Shown here: positions 42,801 to 51,810 of the stretch, one piece after another | Position numbering within the stretch: the stretch's first letter is position 1 | How the letters are laid out: each line of letters opens with the position of its first letter | Assembly (NCBI RefSeq): GCF_900116495.1 | Contig: NZ_FPAY01000009.1 | Span: forward strand, 144,592-208,591 | Length of the DNA: 64,000 nucleotides | Direction: 5' to 3' | DNA from: Arthrobacter sp. ov118 | Lineage (GTDB): Bacteria; Actinomycetota; Actinomycetes; Actinomycetales; Micrococcaceae | Made by a program: the position numbers and the translations under genes | The notes under the pieces: model-generated | Told to the model about the DNA's origin: nothing | Databases searched by the model: none | The model's input: only the letters and a program-made list of their open reading frames with translations

Positions 42801-43856
42801 CGAATCGACGACGGCGAGGTCCCAGCCGTCCAGCGGTAGCCCGATCCGGACGGGGCCGGCCGTGCCCAGCCGCGCCGCACACGCGACCACGGTCGCCTCA
42901 GTGGGACCGTAGGTATTCCACACTTCCCGGCCTTCGACGGCCAGCCGCTCGGCAAGGTCCGGCGGGCACGCCTCCCCGCCGAAGATCAGCAGGCGGACGC
43001 TTTCCAGCGACTCGACAGGCCAGAGTGCGGCCAGCGTGGGAACCGTGGACACGACGGTGATGCCGTGGCTGATGAGCCAGGGGCCGAGGTCCATCCCGGT
43101 CCGGACCAGCGCCCGCGGGGCCGGAACGAGGCACGCACCGTGGCGCCAGGCCAGCCACATCTCCTCGCAGGAGGCGTCAAAGGCGACGGACAATCCGGCC
43201 AGCACCCGGTCCTGGGGGCCCACGGGATCGTCCTTGAGGAAGATGCGGGCCTCGGCGTCCACAAATGCTGCGGCCGAGCGGTGCTGCACCGCAACACCCT
43301 TCGGTGTGCCGGTGGAGCCGGAGGTAAAGATCACCCATGCGTCGTCCACGGGGCCGGGCGGCCTGGCGTGAGGGAACGGCCGCGGGTGTCTGGTGTCGGT
43401 GACGATCTTCCCGCCGGCACGGAGGATGCCGGCGACCCTGGCTTCCCCGAAGACCAGTTTGGCGCGCTCGTCCGGGTCATCGGCGTCCACGGGCACGTAC
43501 GCGGCACCGACCAGCATCACCGCGAGGATACAGATGTAGAGCTCGTTGGTGCCGGAGGGGATCCTGACGCCGATCTTGTCTCCGGCGCCCAGGCCGGCCA
43601 GATGCAGTTTCCGCGCCGTTGCCCGGACTTCATCCATGAGCTGGGCGTAGCTGAGCGAGCGGTGGCTGTCATCGAGGGCGGAAGCGTCCGGAAAGCGGGC
43701 GGCGGTGTCGCCGAGGATGTCGATCAGCGTCCGCGCCGGCGGGGCGGACTGCGCACCAGGCAGCTGGGCCTCATGGGCGGGGGCGCCCTCCGCCGTCAGA
43801 CTCCGCACCCTCCCGGCGGGTGGGGTGTTGCTCGGGGTCAGCTGTTGCTCAGTCAC
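39876..43856 (-). CDS. Pls/PosA-type single-module membrane NRPS
   Basis: 1326 residues. Adenylation domain (~30-500): A3 FTSGSTGTPKG, A5 NTYGPTEATV, A8 GRADEQVKLGGRRIELGEI, A10 PTKTSGKVD. Then a carrier domain with the phosphopantetheine Ser in FFAYGGGSLAA (~550). The remaining half has about six membrane helices and three left-handed beta-helix (hexapeptide) segments each starting with LGAK[IV]G. No condensation or thioesterase domain. This is the layout of epsilon-poly-lysine synthetase (~1319 residues). The specificity pocket begins D-A-..-E, compatible with a basic amino acid; inferred only. GTG start. Confidence 0.88.
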   Translation of the reverse strand: MTEQQLTPSNTPPAGRVRSLTAEGAPAHEAQLPGAQSAPPARTLIDILGDTAARFPDASALDDSHRSLSYAQLMDEVRATARKLHLAGLGAGDKIGVRIPSGTNELYICILAVMLVGAAYVPVDADDPDERAKLVFGEARVAGILRAGGKIVTDTRHPRPFPHARPPGPVDDAWVIFTSGSTGTPKGVAVQHRSAAAFVDAEARIFLKDDPVGPQDRVLAGLSVAFDASCEEMWLAWRHGACLVPAPRALVRTGMDLGPWLISHGITVVSTVPTLAALWPVESLESVRLLIFGGEACPPDLAERLAVEGREVWNTYGPTEATVVACAARLGTAGPVRIGLPLDGWDLAVVDSDSLPVAEGAVGELIIGGVGLARYLDPLKDAEKYAPMPSLGWERAYRSGDLVRYESEGLIFQGRADEQVKLGGRRIELGEIDAALQSLPDVAGAAAAVQTTAAGNQILVGYLAAVSGRDIDLAAARDMLGGSLPAPLIPLLTLVDSLPTKTSGKVDRHALPWPLTGTGAAEADGAALNLPDDAQWIVEQWSAVLGSPVTSLDADFFAYGGGSLAAAQLVSALRVRYPTITVADIYATPRVGALVEESRQSLPEGGMIAAQERTVRPTARKSQAFQTLLGVPLQILVGMRWLTYLMAANNLLAAFAGFSAAPTLSWWWVGASWLVFVSPAGRMLLSVAAARLLLRNVVPGTYPRSGRVHLRLWLAEQIQDLAGAVSLASAPWVPYYAKALGAKIGENVQLHSLPPVTGLLSLGAGSNIEPEVDLSGWWIDGDRVHIGAIRIGPGASVGARSTLMPGATVGAGAQVAPGSAVIGKVKAGQLVAGSPAERRGKARHSWPDSPSEHRLIGRLWFAGFAAASAVLALIPHVSAAVAAFVIFAFIQGRSSLPAALPGIALSIPLAALAWFLTNLLLILATTRLLSVGLAEGYYRVRSRIGWQVWATERVLDLARDLLFPVYASLFTPVWLRLLGAKVGRNVEASTVLLIPRMTTVGEGAFLADDTMVASYELDGGWMRIAPAKIGKRSFLGNSGMTAAGRNVPKNSLVAVLSATPAKAKAGTSWLGSPPVRLRRTAIASDDTRTYQPPRKLKVARALWELCRFVPVMLTVAVAVGVMLAFNALATIFNYGIAAVLSGVVVLLAGATAAGSAVAAKWLLVGRIRPGEHPLWSSFIWRNEVVDTFIEMVSAPWFARAATGTPALVWWLRALGAKIGAGTWCESYWLPEADLVTLGRNSTVNRGCVVQTHLFHDRVMSIDTVTLDDGATMGPHGVILPQARIGNGGTVGPASLVMRGETVPAGTYWMGNPVSPWDGPAPPGGTR

Positions 43857-43896
43857 TGGCGCATTGTCCCTGCAGGAGGTGAACGGATGGTGTTGC

Positions 43897-43921
43897 CCGC
43901 GCGGTTCGGGGGACCGCGCGG
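43897..43921 (-). terminator. Hairpin between quinone oxidoreductase and NRPS
   Basis: CCGCGCGGT (43897-43905) and ACCGCGCGG (43913-43921), 9 bp, 7-base loop. No T tract, so termination is uncertain. It lies after the end of the minus-strand oxidoreductase gene. Confidence 0.45.
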
Positions 43922-43933
43922 ACGGGCGACCGG

Positions 43934-44896
43934 TTAGGGGATCAGGATGACCTTGCCGGTGGTCCGGCGCTGTTCGAGGTCTTCGTGGGCCCGGCCGGCC
44001 TCGGCGAGGGAGTAACGGGCGCCGATCCTGACCTTGAGGCTGCCCCCGGCAGCGGCGGCAAAGATTTCGTCGGAGCGCCAGCGGCGTTCCCGGGCGTCGC
44101 GCAGGTAGTGGCCCATGGTCGGGCGCGTGAGGTAAAGGGAGCCGCCCGCGTTGAGCCGCTGGGGATCGAACGGCGGCACCGGACCGGACGCCCCGCCAAA
44201 TAGCACCAGCGTGCCCCGGATCCGCAGCGACGCCAGGGAGCCGTCGAAGGTGTTTTTTCCGACGCCGTCGTACACAACGTCTGCGCCGGTGCCGCTCGTC
44301 AGGTCCCGGACCCGGTCCGCGAAACCGTCGTAGCGCAGCACGTGGTCGGCGCCGGCCCCGCGGGCCAGTTGCTCTTTTTCGTCCGTGGAAACCGTGGTGA
44401 TGACCTTGGCGCCCTTGGCTTTGAGCAGCTGGATCAGGAGGAGCCCCACTCCACCGGCGCCGGCATGAAGCAGCACGGTGTGGCCGGCCTCGACCTTGAA
44501 GGTGGAATTGATCAGGTAATGCGCCGTCACGCCCTGCAGCGGCAGCGCCGCAGCGGTGAAATCGTCCAGTCCGTCGGGAACCGGGAGCGCCTTGTCCTCA
44601 TCGATCAGGGCGTAGTCCGCGTAGCAGTCGATGCCTTCCGCAGTGGCCACCCGGTCGCCAGGGGCGAAGACAGTGACGCCCTCGCCAACCTCTTCGACGG
44701 TGCCAGAGGCCTCGGAGCCCGGCGTGAAGGGGTAGCTGACCTTGTAGACGCCGCTGCGCTTGTAGGTGTCGATGAAGTTCACGCCCACGGCCGCGACCTT
44801 GACCAGCAGCTGGCCCGGCCCCGGAACGGGACGGGCCGTCTCGTTGAACTCAAGGACCTCGGGGCCCCCGGCCCGGCCGGCGACGATTGCGTGCAT
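43934..44896 (-). CDS. Quinone oxidoreductase (zinc-independent MDR family)
   Basis: 320-residue NADPH:quinone reductase-like enzyme. AVGVNFIDTYKRSGVYK near the N terminus is the QOR signature, and the NADPH-binding loop reads GAGGVGLLLIQLLKAKGA. Cysteine ligands for zinc are absent, as expected for QOR. The ATG at 44896 has AGGAGT upstream. Not obviously tied to the NRPS, although it is upstream on the same strand. Confidence 0.9.
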   Translation of the reverse strand: MHAIVAGRAGGPEVLEFNETARPVPGPGQLLVKVAAVGVNFIDTYKRSGVYKVSYPFTPGSEASGTVEEVGEGVTVFAPGDRVATAEGIDCYADYALIDEDKALPVPDGLDDFTAAALPLQGVTAHYLINSTFKVEAGHTVLLHAGAGGVGLLLIQLLKAKGAKVITTVSTDEKEQLARGAGADHVLRYDGFADRVRDLTSGTGADVVYDGVGKNTFDGSLASLRIRGTLVLFGGASGPVPPFDPQRLNAGGSLYLTRPTMGHYLRDARERRWRSDEIFAAAAGGSLKVRIGARYSLAEAGRAHEDLEQRRTTGKVILIP

Positions 44897-45025
44897 CAGA
44901 TGACTCCTCTTCCGGGCGGGGCTTTGTATCCCGGTCCCTTCGACCATCCTAGGGACACCGGCGACAACCCTGAAGAGGCTGGCCGTAACGGGCCGTCACG
45001 TGCTGGCCCGGGATGATGCGTGCTG

Positions 45026-46129
45026 TTAGTAGCGGCGGGTGACGGCGGCCATCGGGCATTCGAAGTGGCGGCCCGCGGCGAGCCCGACGTCGTTGAGGTA
45101 GCGGACAATAATGCCGTAGGACTGCGTCAGCGTTGTTTCCGTGTAAGGCACCTGGTGCTTGGCGCAGTAAGCGCGGACCATCTCCGCGGCCCGGTGGAGC
45201 TGGGGGCGTGCCATGTCCGGGAAGAGGTGGTGCTCGGCCTGGCGGTTGAGGCCTCCGAGCAGGATGTCCATGAAGCGTCCGCCCGAAATATTCCGGGAAG
45301 TGAGGACCTGGCGGCTGAAGAAGTCCACCCGGCTGTCCGCCGGGAGCACGGGCATCCCCTTGTGGTTGGGCGCGAAGGACGCACCCATGTAAAAGCCGAA
45401 CACCGCCAGCTGGACACCGAGGAAGGCGAAGGCCATGCCAAGGGGCAGGAAGCTGAACGCGAGAACCGGCAACAGGGCGAGACGGGCTGCGAGGATCGGG
45501 ATCTCCACCCAGCGGTGCGTGACCTTGGCCCGGCGAACGATGAACTTGACCGAATCGATCTGGAGCCCCAGGCCCACCAGGAACAGGAGCGGGAAGAAGA
45601 ACCAGCCCTGTTTGCGGGTCAGGAACGCGAGGCGCCCTTGCCGGTCCGCCACCGCTTCGGTGTGGAAGGCGATGGGACCGGGCGCGATGTCCGGGTCTTT
45701 GGAAATGACGTTCGGGTGGTTGTGGTGGGCGCCGTGCTTCTGCTCCCACCACGAATAGCTGATGCCGGCCACGGAGGTGGCGAGCAGCCGTGCGGCCCAG
45801 TCATTCGTGCGGCGCGAGGCGAAGATCTGGCGGTGCCCGGCCTCGTGGGCCAGGAAGCTCAGCTGAGTGCAAAGGATGCCCAGCGCCGCGGCGATCAGGA
45901 GCTGGAACCAGCTGTCACCGATCAGCGCGAACCCGAACCAGGTGGCGGCCATCAGCAGCACGAGGCTGGCGAAGACGGTGATGTAGAAGCCCACGCGCCG
46001 TTCGAGGAGACCAGCCGCCTTAACGCTTTTCAGGAGTTCCGAATAGCTCAGGACGACGGCGTTGGGTTGCCTAATGCCCGAGGGCGGCCGCGCCGGCTTT
46101 TGGGCGGGAAGTGTTGCAGTGGCGGTCAT
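45026..46129 (-). CDS. Membrane fatty acid desaturase
   Basis: 367 residues with four hydrophobic helices and the three histidine boxes of acyl-lipid/acyl-CoA desaturases: HEAGH, HGAHHNHPN and QAEHHLFP. It introduces a double bond into fatty acids using a diiron site; position and substrate unknown. The last box with Gln resembles front-end/delta-6-like desaturases. Divergent from argC. Confidence 0.92.
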   Translation of the reverse strand: MTATATLPAQKPARPPSGIRQPNAVVLSYSELLKSVKAAGLLERRVGFYITVFASLVLLMAATWFGFALIGDSWFQLLIAAALGILCTQLSFLAHEAGHRQIFASRRTNDWAARLLATSVAGISYSWWEQKHGAHHNHPNVISKDPDIAPGPIAFHTEAVADRQGRLAFLTRKQGWFFFPLLFLVGLGLQIDSVKFIVRRAKVTHRWVEIPILAARLALLPVLAFSFLPLGMAFAFLGVQLAVFGFYMGASFAPNHKGMPVLPADSRVDFFSRQVLTSRNISGGRFMDILLGGLNRQAEHHLFPDMARPQLHRAAEMVRAYCAKHQVPYTETTLTQSYGIIVRYLNDVGLAAGRHFECPMAAVTRRY

Positions 46130-46256
46130 GGGGCGTTGGCCTCGTCACGGGTTACGGGCAACGCTGCAACTGACATTCGCAGTGCACGGTCTGGATCACC
46201 CTGCACCAAGCATACGTCCGTGGGCGACCTGGACGTCTCCGCACACAGGGGGATCC

Positions 46257-46298
46257 ATGCATAAATATCGGTATCTATGCATAGTCTTGCTGTATAGT
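46257..46298 (+). promoter_or_regulatory. ArgR operator and leaderless argC promoter
   Basis: ATGCATA at 46257-46263 and again at 46277-46283, 20 bases apart in an AT-rich stretch. This matches Streptomyces ARG boxes of the form ATGCAT-N-ATTGCATA. The -10 TATAGT (46293-46298) ends 7 bases before the argC ATG, so ArgR would block a leaderless promoter. Confidence 0.72.
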
Positions 46299-46305
46299 CG
46301 TTTCC

Positions 46306-47349
46306 ATGACTATTTCTGTTGCGGTTTCCGGGGCGAGCGGTTATGCCGGCGGCGAGGTCCTGCGGCTCCTCGCCGGTCATCCTGACGTCACCATCGGCGC
46401 CATCACCGCGCACAGCAACGCCGGTTCCAGACTAGGGGAATTGCAGCCGCATCTCCATGGTCTCGCCGACAGGATCCTGGAAGAAACCAGTGTGGAAAAC
46501 CTCGCCGGACACGACGTCGTGTTCCTGGCGCTGCCGCACGGGGCGTCCGCTGAGATCGCGGCCCAGCTGCCGGCCGGGACCGTGGTGATCGACGCAGGCG
46601 CGGACCACCGCCTCGAGGACGCCCAGGCCTGGGAGAAGTTCTACGGCTCGGCGCATGCCGGAACCTGGCCCTACGGCCTCCCGGAACTGCCCGGGCAGCG
46701 CGACGCGCTCCGCGGCGCCACCCGGATCGCCGTCCCCGGCTGCTATCCGACCTCGGCTCTGCTGGCCCTGACACCCGGCTTCAGCAGCGGCCTGCTGGAA
46801 GGCGACGACGTCGTGATCGTCGCCGCGTCCGGCACGTCCGGTGCCGGCAAAGCTGCCAAGGTCAACCTGATCGGCGCCGAGGTCATGGGCTCGATGAGCC
46901 CCTACGGCGTCGGCGGCGGACACCGGCACACCCCGGAGATCGAGCAGGGACTTTCCAAGGCCCTCGGCGGGCCCGTCACGGTCTCCTTCACGCCCACGCT
47001 GGCCCCGATGAGCCGGGGCATCCTCACCACGGCCACAGCCAGGGTCCGGCAGCAGCCAGGACGCAACGTCACTGCCGCGGAGCTGCGCGCTGCCTGGGCC
47101 GAGGCCTACGACGACGAACCGTTCGTCCACCTGCTCCCGGAAGGCCAGTGGCCCACCACCAAATCCGTGCAGGGCTCCAACCACGGCGTGCTGCAGCTCG
47201 CCTTCGACGAGCACACCGGCCGCGTGATCGTGTGCTGCGCCATCGACAACCTGACCAAGGGGACCGCCGGCGGGGCCGTGCAGTCCATGAACATCGCCCT
47301 CGGCCTCGCGGAGACCGCCGGCCTCAACGCGCAGGGAGTCGCACCGTGA
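46306..47349 (+). CDS. argC: N-acetyl-gamma-glutamyl-phosphate reductase
   Basis: 347 residues, third step of arginine synthesis. NADP-binding GASGYAGGEVLRL and the catalytic cysteine in PGCYPTSALLAL are visible; C-terminal TKGTAGGAVQSMN is typical. First gene of argCJBDFRGH. Start at the ATG directly after the promoter. Confidence 0.97.
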   Translation: MTISVAVSGASGYAGGEVLRLLAGHPDVTIGAITAHSNAGSRLGELQPHLHGLADRILEETSVENLAGHDVVFLALPHGASAEIAAQLPAGTVVIDAGADHRLEDAQAWEKFYGSAHAGTWPYGLPELPGQRDALRGATRIAVPGCYPTSALLALTPGFSSGLLEGDDVVIVAASGTSGAGKAAKVNLIGAEVMGSMSPYGVGGGHRHTPEIEQGLSKALGGPVTVSFTPTLAPMSRGILTTATARVRQQPGRNVTAAELRAAWAEAYDDEPFVHLLPEGQWPTTKSVQGSNHGVLQLAFDEHTGRVIVCCAIDNLTKGTAGGAVQSMNIALGLAETAGLNAQGVAP

Positions 47350-48512
47350 GCATCACCGCACCCAAGGGGTTCCGTGCCGCCGGCGTCACGGCGGGCCTCA
47401 AGGCCTCCGGCAACCCGGACCTGGCCCTCGTGGTTAACGACGGCCCGGCCAAGGCCGGGGCGGCGGTGTTTACGTCCAACCGCGTCGCCGCCGCCCCCGT
47501 CCACTGGTCCCGCGAGGTCATCAAGGACGGCCGCGTGGACGCCGTCATCCTCAACTCCGGCGGCGCCAACGCTTGCACCGGACCCCAGGGCTTCCAGAAC
47601 ACACACACCACCGCGGAGAAGACCGCTGAAGCGCTCGGCGTCTCCGCCACCGACGTCGTCGTTTGCTCCACCGGGCTGATCGGCGAGCAGCTGCCCATGG
47701 ACAAGATCCTGGCCGGAATCGGCTCCGCCACGGCTGGCCTCGCCGCGGACGGCGGCCCCGCTGCGGCGACGGCAATCATGACCACGGACTCCGTGTCCAA
47801 GCAGGCCGTCTTCACCGGCACGGATGCCGACGGCAACGAATTCACCATCGGCGGCATGGCCAAGGGCGCCGGCATGCTTGCCCCCGGGCTCGCCACCATG
47901 CTGGTGGTCCTCACCACGGATGCCGACGTCCAGCCGGAAATGCTCGACGTCGTGCTCCGCGATGCCACCCGCGTCACGTTTGACCGGGCAGACTCGGACG
48001 GCTGCATGTCCACCAATGACACCGTTGTGCTTCTGGCGTCGGGGGCGTCCGGCGTCGTGCCTTCCGCGGCGCAGTTCGGTGCCGGCCTGACCCAGGTCTG
48101 TGCGGAACTGGCCCGGAAGCTGATCGGCGACGCCGAGGGCGCCAGCCACGACATTTCGATCCGGACGTTCAATGCCGCCAGCGAGCGGGACGCGGAAATC
48201 GTCAGCCGCGCCGTCGCCCGCTCCAACCTGTTCAAGACCGCGATCTTCGGCAAGGACCCCAACTGGGGCCGCGTGCTCTCCGCCGTCGGCACTACGGACG
48301 CCGCCTTCGAGCCGGACCAGCTGAACGTGTCCATGAACGGCGTACAGATCTGCCGCAACGGCAGCATCGGCGATGACCGCAACCTCGTGGACCTGGAACC
48401 CCGGGAGGTCCTCGTCGAAATCGACCTGCAGGCCGGCGAGGCCGAGGCCACGATCCTCACGAACGACCTCACCCACGACTACGTCCACGAAAACAGCGCC
48501 TACTCAAGCTAA
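47346..48512 (+). CDS. argJ: Bifunctional ornithine acetyltransferase / N-acetylglutamate synthase
   Basis: 388 residues. ArgJ recycles acetyl groups between ornithine and glutamate and self-cleaves before the threonine in KGAGMLAPGLATML. The substrate motif NSGGANACTG is present. GTG start overlapping the argC stop. Confidence 0.96.
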   Translation: MSITAPKGFRAAGVTAGLKASGNPDLALVVNDGPAKAGAAVFTSNRVAAAPVHWSREVIKDGRVDAVILNSGGANACTGPQGFQNTHTTAEKTAEALGVSATDVVVCSTGLIGEQLPMDKILAGIGSATAGLAADGGPAAATAIMTTDSVSKQAVFTGTDADGNEFTIGGMAKGAGMLAPGLATMLVVLTTDADVQPEMLDVVLRDATRVTFDRADSDGCMSTNDTVVLLASGASGVVPSAAQFGAGLTQVCAELARKLIGDAEGASHDISIRTFNAASERDAEIVSRAVARSNLFKTAIFGKDPNWGRVLSAVGTTDAAFEPDQLNVSMNGVQICRNGSIGDDRNLVDLEPREVLVEIDLQAGEAEATILTNDLTHDYVHENSAYSS

Positions 48513-48536
48513 GCCGTTCCGGGAGGGACGAACAGC

Positions 48537-49466
48537 ATGAACACCCAGACACGCGAGACCACGTCCATGGCCGACGCCGGGGACAAAGCAGCCACATTGA
48601 TCGAGGCGCTGCCCTGGATCCAGCGCTTTGCCGGCACCACCATGGTGATCAAGTACGGCGGCAACGCCATGATCAACGACAAGCTCCGCCGCGCCTTCGC
48701 CGAGGACGTCGTCTTCCTGCACCACGTCGGCATCCACCCGGTAGTGGTGCACGGCGGCGGCCCGCAGATCAACGCCATGCTCGGCCGGCTCGGAATCGAA
48801 TCCGAATTCAAGGGCGGGCTGCGCGTCACCACGCCCGAGGCCATGGACGTGGTCCGGATGGTCCTCACCGGCCAGGTGGGACGTGAACTCGTTGGCCTCA
48901 TCAACTCCCACGGCCCTTACGCCGTCGGCATGTCCGGAGAGGACGGCGGCCTGCTCCGCGCCGTGCGCACCGGCACAGTGGTGGACGGCGAAGAGGTGGA
49001 CCTGGGACTGGTGGGCGAGGTGGTCGGGGTGAACCCGGAAGGGATTGTGGATATCCTCGCGGCCGGCCGGATCCCGGTTGTGTCCACCGTTGCCCCGGAG
49101 ATCTCCGCGGACGGATCCACCACCGGGCAGGTACTGAATGTCAACGCGGACACCGCGGCGGCGGCGGTCGCGTCGGCCCTGGGCGCCTCCAAGCTCGTCA
49201 TCCTCACTGACGTCGAAGGCCTCTACGCCAACTGGCCGGACAGGTCATCGCTCATCTCGTCGCTGACGGCTTCGGAGCTGCGCGAGATGCTGCCCCGTCT
49301 TGAGTCCGGCATGATCCCGAAGATGGCGGCCTGCCTGAAAGCGATTGACGACGGCGTCGAGCGCGCCCACATCGTGGACGGCCGCCTGCCGCACTCGATG
49401 CTCCTGGAAACCTTTACGACCGCGGGCATCGGCACCCAGGTCGTCCCGGACGAGGAAAGCAAATGA
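48537..49466 (+). CDS. argB: Acetylglutamate kinase
   Basis: 309 residues, amino acid kinase fold. VIKYGGNAMIN (phosphate-binding), HGGGPQINAML and the glycine-rich LNVNADTAAAAVASAL are typical. The kinase is usually the arginine-inhibited control step; the extended N terminus seen here is characteristic of inhibitable forms. ATGA overlap with argD. Confidence 0.97.
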   Translation: MNTQTRETTSMADAGDKAATLIEALPWIQRFAGTTMVIKYGGNAMINDKLRRAFAEDVVFLHHVGIHPVVVHGGGPQINAMLGRLGIESEFKGGLRVTTPEAMDVVRMVLTGQVGRELVGLINSHGPYAVGMSGEDGGLLRAVRTGTVVDGEEVDLGLVGEVVGVNPEGIVDILAAGRIPVVSTVAPEISADGSTTGQVLNVNADTAAAAVASALGASKLVILTDVEGLYANWPDRSSLISSLTASELREMLPRLESGMIPKMAACLKAIDDGVERAHIVDGRLPHSMLLETFTTAGIGTQVVPDEESK

Positions 49467-50800
49467 ACCAGATCGAAACTGCACCTTCCACGGATCTTGA
49501 ACACTCTCCGGTCGGGGAGCTCGTTCACTCGGGTGCCACCGGCGCGCAGTGGCTCTCCCGCTACTCCTCCTCCCTGCTCGGCGTCTTCGGCACCCCGCAG
49601 CGGGTCCTGGTCCGCGGTGCCGGCTGCCTCGTGTGGGACGCCGACGGCAACGAATACCTGGACCTGCTCGGCGGAATCGCCGTCAACGCCCTGGGTCACG
49701 CGCACCCGTTCGTCACCTCGGTGATCTCCAGCCAGCTGGCCACGCTCGGACACGTCTCCAACTTCTTCACCAGCCCGACCCAGATCGCCCTGGCCGAGAA
49801 GCTGCTGGAACTGTCCAAGGCACCGGCCGGGTCCAAGGTGTTCTTCGCCAACTCCGGCACCGAGGCCGTCGAAGCAGCCTTCAAGCTGGCCCGCCGGAAC
49901 TCCGGCGTCAGCCACGATGGCGCCGGCCACGATACTGCCGGTGCCAGCACGGCGCGGACCAAGATCATCGCGCTCGAAGGCGCCTTCCACGGCCGCACCA
50001 TGGGCGCCCTTGCCCTGACCTCCAAAGAGGCATATCGGGCACCGTTCGCGCCGCTGCCCGGCGGCGTCGTACACATTCCCTTCGGTGACATCGAGGCGCT
50101 CCGCGCGGCCGTGGACGACACCACCGCCGCCGTCGTGCTCGAACCCATCCAGGGCGAGGCGGGCGTCCGCCCGTTGCCCGCCGGCTACCTCAAGGCTGCC
50201 CGCGAGGCCACCACCGCAGCCGGCGCCCTCCTGATCCTCGACGAGGTCCAGACCGGCATCGGCCGCACCGGCAAGTGGCTGGCCAGCGAGGACGCCGGAA
50301 TCGTGCCCGACGCCGTGACCCTCGCCAAGGGCCTGGGCGGCGGCTTCCCGATCGGCGCCCTCGTGACCTTCGGCGCGGAAACATCCGCGCTGCTGACCGC
50401 AGGCCAGCACGGGACCACCTTCGGCGGCAACCCCGTGGCCACCGCGGCCGCCCTCGCCACGCTGCACGTTCTGGAGAACCAGGATGTCCTGGCCCACGTC
50501 CGGGCGGTGGGAGAGCACCTGCGCGCCGGCCTGGCCGGAATCGACGGCGTGACCGAGGTCCGCGGCGAGGGCCTGCTGATCGGTTTCGACCTCGACGCCG
50601 ACGTCGCCCCCGGCGTCGTTGCGGCCGGACTCGACGCCGGGTTCATCGTCAACAGCCCCGGCCCGCGTACCGTCCGGCTGGCGCCGCCGCTGATCCTGAC
50701 CACCGGGCAGGCCGACCGTTTCCTGGCGGCGCTGCCCGCACTGCTCGAGACCGCCAAGAACGAGACTGCCAGTAACAACGCTGCAAAGGACGCCAAGTGA
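49463..50800 (+). CDS. argD: Acetylornithine aminotransferase
   Basis: 445 residues, class III PLP aminotransferase. GAFHGRTMGALALT, the LDEVQTGIGRTGKW region, and the PLP lysine in LAKGLGGGFPIG are visible. ATG overlaps the argB stop; its stop overlaps the GTG of argF. Confidence 0.97.
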   Translation: MNQIETAPSTDLEHSPVGELVHSGATGAQWLSRYSSSLLGVFGTPQRVLVRGAGCLVWDADGNEYLDLLGGIAVNALGHAHPFVTSVISSQLATLGHVSNFFTSPTQIALAEKLLELSKAPAGSKVFFANSGTEAVEAAFKLARRNSGVSHDGAGHDTAGASTARTKIIALEGAFHGRTMGALALTSKEAYRAPFAPLPGGVVHIPFGDIEALRAAVDDTTAAVVLEPIQGEAGVRPLPAGYLKAAREATTAAGALLILDEVQTGIGRTGKWLASEDAGIVPDAVTLAKGLGGGFPIGALVTFGAETSALLTAGQHGTTFGGNPVATAAALATLHVLENQDVLAHVRAVGEHLRAGLAGIDGVTEVRGEGLLIGFDLDADVAPGVVAAGLDAGFIVNSPGPRTVRLAPPLILTTGQADRFLAALPALLETAKNETASNNAAKDAK

Positions 50801-51810
50801 GCGCATCAGTGACCACCCGCCACTTCCTCAAGGACACAGACCTCAGCCCGGCCGAGCAGGCCGAGGTCCTGGACCTCGCCGTCCGGATGAAGGCCGCGCC
50901 GTACAGCGTGCAGCCCTTCGCCGCGGACGCCGGCGGCCGCAAGACCGTGGCCGTCATCTTTGACAAGACCTCCACCCGGACCCGGGTCTCCTTCGCCACC
51001 GGCGTCGCGGACATGGGCGGCAACGCGCTCGTCATCAACCCCGGCGAGGCACAGATCGGCCACAAGGAGTCCGTTGAGGACACCGCCAAAGTCCTTGAGC
51101 GCATGGTGTCCACCATCGTGTGGCGCACCGGCGCGCACGCCGGCCTCGTCGCCATGGCCGCGAACTCGCGCGTTCCGGTCATCAACGCCCTGTGCGATGA
51201 CTACCATCCGTGCCAGCTTCTTGCCGACCTGCTGACCATCAAGGAACACAAGGGCGAACTCAAGGGCCTGACCATGGCGTATCTGGGCGACTCCGCCAAC
51301 AACATGGCCAATTCCTACCTGCTGGCCGGCGTCACGGCGGGCATGAACGTCCGCATCGCCGGCCCGGAGGGGTACCTGCCGGACGCCGAAATCGTCGCCG
51401 CCGCCGAGGCCCGCGCGGCGGAGACCGGCGGCTCGGTGCTCGTGACAACCGCCGCCGCCGAGGCGCTCCGCGGCGCCGACGTCGTCGCCACCGACACATG
51501 GGTCTCCATGGGCCAGGAAGCGGAAAAGGAAGCGCGGATGAAGCTGTTCCGCGACTATTCCGTGGACGCCGCTGCCATGAAGCTCGCGGCAACGGACGCC
51601 GTCGTGCTGCACTGCCTGCCGGCCTACCGGGGCTACGAGATCGCCGCGGACGTCATTGACGGCCCGCAGTCAGTGGTCTGGGACGAGGCCGAGAACCGGC
51701 TGCACGCCCAGAAGGCGCTCATGGCGTGGCTCATGCACCGCTCCGGTCTGGCCGTTGTCGAGTCGCTGGGACCGGTTGATGGACCCGCGCCGGTGAACGG
51801 CCCGGCCTGA
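50797..51810 (+). CDS. argF: Ornithine carbamoyltransferase
   Basis: 337 residues. Carbamoyl-phosphate binding motif STRTR in FDKTSTRTRVSFATG, HPCQ in DDYHPCQLLADL, and the ornithine motif HCLPAYRG. GTG start coupled to argD. A ~25-residue Pro/Gly tail extends beyond the usual end. Confidence 0.97.
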   Translation: MSASVTTRHFLKDTDLSPAEQAEVLDLAVRMKAAPYSVQPFAADAGGRKTVAVIFDKTSTRTRVSFATGVADMGGNALVINPGEAQIGHKESVEDTAKVLERMVSTIVWRTGAHAGLVAMAANSRVPVINALCDDYHPCQLLADLLTIKEHKGELKGLTMAYLGDSANNMANSYLLAGVTAGMNVRIAGPEGYLPDAEIVAAAEARAAETGGSVLVTTAAAEALRGADVVATDTWVSMGQEAEKEARMKLFRDYSVDAAAMKLAATDAVVLHCLPAYRGYEIAADVIDGPQSVVWDEAENRLHAQKALMAWLMHRSGLAVVESLGPVDGPAPVNGPA

